This document shows positions 59,371 through 64,000 of a stretch of 64,000 nt of DNA, one piece after another. Made by a program: the position numbers and the translations under genes. The notes under the pieces are model-generated. The model had not been told where the DNA came from. It did no database searches and saw only the letters and a list, made by a program, of their open reading frames with translations. The first letter of the stretch is position 1. Every line of letters starts with the position of its first letter. This stretch comes from Calvatia gigantea (Eukaryota; Basidiomycota; Agaricomycetes; Agaricales; Lycoperdaceae), in NCBI GenBank assembly GCA_025093985.1, contig JACAAK010000010.1:1017501-1081500 (forward strand). The letters are read 5' to 3'.

Positions 59371-60458
59371 TGAAACGGATGAAAGGTAGTTTGTGGTTTG
59401 AACACAGGCCGATGGTCACGTGGATGGTTTTGTTCCGTTGAAGAATTCAATGGAACTTACGAAGCATTGAAAGGGTTGACTTTGAATTCGAGGGCTTGCT
59501 GACTCGTCCAAGCGCTCAGCATTCTGGACTCGATGTTCAATTTCGACACTGAGCTATTAGAGGTACCGATGGTATTGAAACGATGCCACACGGTGTAAAA
59601 ATATTATCCACCAGGAATTTGACCCGGCGACCGCCACAGGCTCCGCTCTCAAGCTTCAAGCTTCAAGGATCATCCCCTTCATTCCTTGGTAGGTGAGGCC
59701 TTGAGCAGGTGAACAATTGTGTACCGCCAAGATAAAACCCAAACCAAACTTGTGGATTATTAAGCGCAATTTATCTTAGAAGTGACGGAAAGATCCGAGC
59801 AGACGCGGCGCTGGGCACCGCGTCATCAAATGGCCCACTGCCCCCACAGCTGCGTCTGCTCGGATCTTTCCGTCATTTCTCAGATGAATCGCACTTAATA
59901 ATCCACAAGTTTGAAACCTGAGGCAGCTTGAGACGGTTTGCTATCCAATTGTCTACAATATTGTCCACACCGTCGGATACCTCGACAACCCCAGAGATCT
60001 TATGGGGGAACTGCTAACGCTCTACTCAAAAAACTGGCAAGGATCTCCTTCTATATCCGATCCGTGACACCTCTACCGCCATCCGTCAATGTTAAATGAA
60101 ACCTTGGATCATTGGATCCCATCCCCGTATATCACCCAGTGTGCTACATTCAATTTTTCATGAGAACAAGTGTTGTTGGTTTTTGTGTGTGCGTGCACAG
60201 ATACATAACGACGTGGGTCCATGATGCAGTGAAGGGCCAGATATCTCTTCTCTTCTAAATTCAGATATGAAAAACGAGAGGCACAGGTAATTTGTATGTC
60301 GTGACTTTCATCACAATCATCAGGCCCCAGCCCCGATCAGAACAAGTCAAACAAGATATAATGCTTGTATATGTTACCCATCATTACTTCCTCGCCCTAT
60401 ATCTACCAGTGAATGCGCGGTGTTGCCTAATCTCAACTTAGCTAGATATTTGGGGAGC
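59371..60458. other. Intergenic with foldback element
   Basis: No gene recognised. Includes AAGCTTCAAGCTTCAAGG near 59653 and the foldback element described separately. Confidence 0.5.
59745..59913. mobile_element. 169 bp foldback/MITE element with AAAC target duplication
   Basis: The outer ends are CAAACTTGTGGATTATTA and its reverse complement. An inner perfect arm of about 24 nt (TGACGGAAAGATCCGAGCAG and onward) pairs with GTCTGCTCGGATCTTTCCGT. The central loop is about 45 nt. AAAC lies directly outside each end (59741-59744 and 59914-59917), consistent with a 4 bp target-site duplication. It has no coding capacity. Confidence 0.75.
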
Positions 60459-61539
60459 ATGGCCTCCACTGCGCAAGAAACCGATACTGTCCTACACGAC
60501 CAGATGATGCGCAGAATTGGGGTCTTCATTGGCATCCTTTTCACTGGCGTACTTCTCACCTTCGCGGCCTCTTCTATGTTCCTCTTATCCTCAAAGAAAG
60601 TAGACTCGACCAAGTCTCGAGACCGTTTCTTGCGTTCCTACATCGTTGTGCTCCTTCTCGCTGTCATCGCCTTTGAGCTCGAGGCGTTCACCTTGGGCAA
60701 CGTTTCGGCCATCTTCCTTTCGCAACCACCACGAAAGGCGCACCAAACCATCAGCCAATTGAACGTCGTCTACGGCTTTACTATAGTGGTTATTGGGGGT
60801 TTGACGGATGGAGTTCTTGTAGGTCTACTGCAGCCATCCCTTCATGCCATGCTAATTATTCCCTTGAGGTGTGGAGGTGTTTCATGGTCCAGGGGGCCCT
60901 GAGGTACGGCTCCTCAAAGTGGGGAAATGTGTTCTGGATTTTTCCGGCTTGCTTATGGGTTCTGACTGTCGGTACGAAACAAGAACTGCTAAGGGAATTT
61001 ATATCTCAATCGTAATTTCAGTTACAGGAAGCACTACCGAAGCTTTATCTGACCCACAACGGCCCATCTTCCCAGATAAGCTCGGCGCAACAGCTCTTGC
61101 ATCCAACACGACATTGAACCTCTACGCAACTGTCTTTATTGCAACTCGCCTGCTCTTGCACAGGAGGGCGGTAATAGCGTGTCTCGGCAACAAGGTTCCA
61201 ACAGCACAGCATCTCTATATCGTTGGAATCTTGGTGGAGTCGGCTGCTATCAACGTACCAGTTACGATTGCTGTTGCCGTTGGTATTGGGAAAGGGAGAC
61301 TTTTTGGAACGGTGATCGAGCCTATAGCGGTGGCAAGTCAGGTGTGGTGTAACCAGTTTCGGGATTGCAGCCCAATATGCTGATGAGAGATTCGTCAGGC
61401 ACTTGCTTCTGTCATAATCATCCACCAAGTAGCCCTCGGCAGAGCGCTCAGCGAACAGAGGGAGGCTGAGATTGAAAGGCTGATGAAAATGAGAGTGTAC
61501 GCTACTCCTATTCCACAAAGTCCGAGGTCGACTGTATGA
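60459..61539 (+). CDS. 7TM-like fungal membrane protein, copy H (intact)
   Basis: Fourth of the well-preserved family copies; function unknown. The exons 60459-60818, 60869-60971, 61028-61341 and 61399-61539 total 918 nt or 305 residues. Membrane segments: GVFIGILFTGVLLTFAASSM, SYIVVLLLAVIAFELEAF, FTIVVIGGLTDGVL, VFWIFPACLWVLTV, LYATVFIATRLLL, VTIAVAVGIG and VIIIHQVALG. Signatures: VWRCFMVQ at the start of exon 2, LLLHRRAVIA and LVESAAINVPVT in exon 3, HQVALGRALSEQ in exon 4. Exon sizes (103 and 314 nt for exons 2 and 3) equal those of copy D. It stands alone, outside the duplicated blocks. Confidence 0.82.
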
Positions 61540-63337
61540 TACAGTCATCTAACTCAATGGAAAGGAAAGCTTGCCTTTCGAATATACATAACGTGCGATG
61601 ATCATATAATGAAAAAAGATTTCGCGTATTCCATCTCCTGTTAACCCACCCCAGACCTATACTCGGCAATTTAGCGAACAGTGGAAGGCCTTACACGCTT
61701 GCTGTACCGGCTGTAAACATACTCATCTTGAATGATCAAGTATCTAATTTGGAATATCAACTTTAAGGTAAACTGTATATGTACTTACTTGTGGAGAGGA
61801 AGCGTTGCGCCCGCGTATGGGTTCAGGCTCCGATGACTAGGCCTCTTTCCCAGTACTCAAGACAGGCCACATCACCGTGTTCAATGTTTTCCTTCCAAAC
61901 TTCGACTTTGCCCATCAAGTGCTCGTTTCAGGTTTGCGTGGCACAGAATGGTGCGCAGCAACGAAAATATGTCAGGCCCCTAAACCAGGAGCTTACTCCC
62001 GGTTGCCTAGGGTCGTCAGTGGGAGCGGGATGGCCTGGTGCTAACATTTAGCAGTTGTTCCGGCCAATGGCTGACCCGCGGGGCACAACGGGATTCTGGC
62101 GAAACGGATCAATCAAATGGCAGAGACGCTTGTGTCGTGAAGGGGGTCTGTGCATGTCCTTGCCACTCAATTCCACTTGTCATTTCTAGAGAGCTTCATG
62201 GGGAAAGGAGTGAACTGGGTTAAAAGCTAAGGAGGTGCGGACAGGACGTCCAAAGAAGATGAACCTAAGCACATTTCACACCCTGATAAAAGGACCTGAT
62301 TTGTCATGATCTGCTGGTGCCGGTGAGAGCGTGTTTACTGAAAGATAAGTAATGCTAATCTGTGGTCATAAAGAATGAATGTGTCGGTTGGTCAAGGACC
62401 ATACGAACGATACTATGTATCATGAAGAAGATACCCAGTATCCGATAACAAGACTCCTAACAGCGTAGATATTCTGTCCATGATATGCGAGATATCCACC
62501 CGTGTATTTACTTTTTCACGATCCGGGCTCGGGAATCATGAGAGCTCAACTCATCTTTTGTCAGTAGCCATATCCGTCACGCACCACCGTCAGTAACTTG
62601 AACCGGGGGCCTTCTACCCCCCAAGGAGGCTTACTCAGATTCCCGGCCCGCCGCTGTTAGCTTCAAGTTGCGTCGGAACTACGACTAGGTTGCAACACAC
62701 AATCAGATCCACCATGAACCTGAAGGCCTGAGCGAGGACACCCTCGGCCGAGAATTTAACCAGCAAGTCAGTCTTTTGGCTGCAGAACTCACCGTCAAAG
62801 TCCAGGGACAGAACGATATAACACTACTCCCTATCTCATGTTCTGATCGGTTGTAATGGTCACCACGAGCCGGTACCCAACCTATTTCAGGCCGGTCATT
62901 CCCAGAGTCAAACTGGTCGTTGGCTGACATTTTTGGGATCTCAGGGAAATTTCATGCTAGCGTTGTACACGATTCAAACAGCTCGAACCTCCGGATTTTG
63001 GTCAAGACAATTTGCATAATTTCGCACATTATACATGGCCCACGTCGCTAGAGAACCAGGCCCCGAAAGGCACATACATGGGGCGAACTTCTGAGAGGTG
63101 GGAAGCCGGTGTGCGATGGGAACGGTTTCGAAGCAGGGTCTGGCATCCTATGATCTTGTGCCATGAATATCCGCTTTGGGGCTATATCAGAAGTGTGGTT
63201 AACTTATCCGCCATGCACACATGTATTCATGCGTCACTTCGAACCTTGTTCTGATCGGCCAACGCCGTAGGGATTAGTGAGTATAAACTCTCGCAGAGCG
63301 AGGTGCCCTTTCTTACCACATCCCGGATGAAACTACC
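61540..63337. other. Intergenic, no gene recognised
   Basis: About 1.8 kb with only short, motif-free open frames on both strands. No similarity to the other spacers was noticed. Confidence 0.45.
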
Positions 63338-64000
63338 ATGACTTCGATCCTTGAGCCGCAAGTTCCCACTCAAAATAACGACCCTCGTTATACAAAGATA
63401 GACCAGACGGACAGTACCTATTTTCTGCCTTCTAATGATGCAGAGAGAGCGAGGTGAGCACGTGGATCATGCTGAGGCTTCAGCGATTTGAAACGAACCC
63501 GCAAATTAGGTTGGCAATGCAACATAACCTCATTCTCAAGAATGTGGGCGGTAGGCTCGTTCATGCGCCAGTGACTCTCAACGACGAAAGTTCTGTCCTC
63601 GAGAGTGCCACCGGGTCTGGTAATTGATTCCTTCAGGGTGATAGGCGAGAAAGCTGATTGCGGGAATTGTGATAATAAGGCATCTGGCTTCAAGACTTGG
63701 CCAAAACTGTGCCTGCAACCACTGAACTTGTCGGTGTCGATATCGAGGGAAATCTCTTCCCGCAACCTTCAACGTTGCCACCGAACCTTCAATACCAGGT
63801 TCAATCCGTTCTGGACCTTCCGAAAGAATGGACAAACAAGTTTGACCTCGTTCATCAACGACTCCTACTTTTAGGCTTGCGTGATGCAGAATGGCGCAAG
63901 GCATTAGGGGAGATGTACCGGGTCCTCAAACCAGGAGGCTGGCTCCAGCTGTTCGAAATTACCGAATGGGAGCAGAGCGGTCCGAAATTAACGACCTTCA
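63338..64000 (+). CDS. SAM-dependent methyltransferase, copy 3 (cut by window edge)
   Basis: Diverged paralog of the two minus-strand methyltransferases, here on the plus strand. Exons 63338-63453 (116 nt) and 63510-63619 (110 nt), with exon 3 from 63680, have exactly the sizes and phases of the other copies. It starts MTSILEPQVPTQNND and carries YFLPSNDAERAR, SSVLESATGSGIWLQDLAK, ELVGVDIEGNLFPQPS, KEWTNKFDLVHQRLLLLGL and YRVLKPGGWLQLFEITEW, and is open to the window end. The acidic residue after LKPGGWLQLF is kept. Its neighbours are not SEC24, so it may be the progenitor or an independent member. Confidence 0.85.

Noticed and set aside
62703..62930. Short minus-strand open frame with serine- and tryptophan-containing residues
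   Set aside because: No motif, no splice context, and no copy elsewhere in the window.
1..64000. CRISPR arrays, rRNA or tRNA genes
   Set aside because: No regularly spaced short repeats and no rRNA stretches were seen. The only pol III-like motif (near 48490) does not fold as a tRNA.

Overview
The window looks like nuclear DNA of a basidiomycete fungus, most likely an Agaricomycete. Genes are split by many short GT-AG introns of about 48-66 nt. The recognisable proteins are fungal: a cytochrome P450, a GH25 muramidase, Sec24, a class I methyltransferase, an NDUFAF2-like complex I assembly factor, an F-box/LRR-type protein, and a multi-pass membrane protein family with a W-R-C-F-M-V-Q signature. 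Solo LTRs, a Copia gag remnant and small inverted-repeat elements are scattered between them. No bacterial operons, rRNA, tRNA or CRISPR were seen.

The left two thirds (1-45256) is a nest of segmental duplications. A P450 segment at 1-3064 is repeated almost identically at 9863-12928. Between the copies lie a truncated Copia element (gag plus LTR) and a decayed membrane-protein gene. From 9863 a module repeats with the order P450(-), GH25(-), membrane gene(+), spacer, membrane gene(-), Sec24 piece(-). The first copy covers about 9863-22952. The second, more rearranged copy covers about 22953-32292. The second copy contains an 0.84 kb inversion that splits its GH25 gene and a chimeric Sec24/P450 junction. 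A second, younger tandem duplication of about 6.4 kb (29875-38469 and 38813-45256) carries SEC24 and a methyltransferase gene. The left unit also received a 1.1 kb transplanted piece of the membrane-gene segment and has a decayed SEC24. The right unit has an intact-looking SEC24.

The right third (45257-64000) is calmer. It holds an intact membrane-family gene, a short sorting-nexin-like 3' gene part, a membrane-family pseudogene broken by a solo LTR with a target-site duplication, an F-box gene, a proline- and asparagine-rich unknown, an intact six-exon NDUFAF2-like gene, a 169 bp foldback element, another intact membrane-family gene, and a third methyltransferase running off the right edge on the opposite strand.

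No single pathway joins these genes. What stands out is repeated co-amplification of the same neighbours (P450, muramidase, membrane-protein pair, Sec24 paralog, methyltransferase), followed by independent decay of individual copies. The near-identical repeats could partly be assembly or haplotype artefacts, and long reads would settle that.
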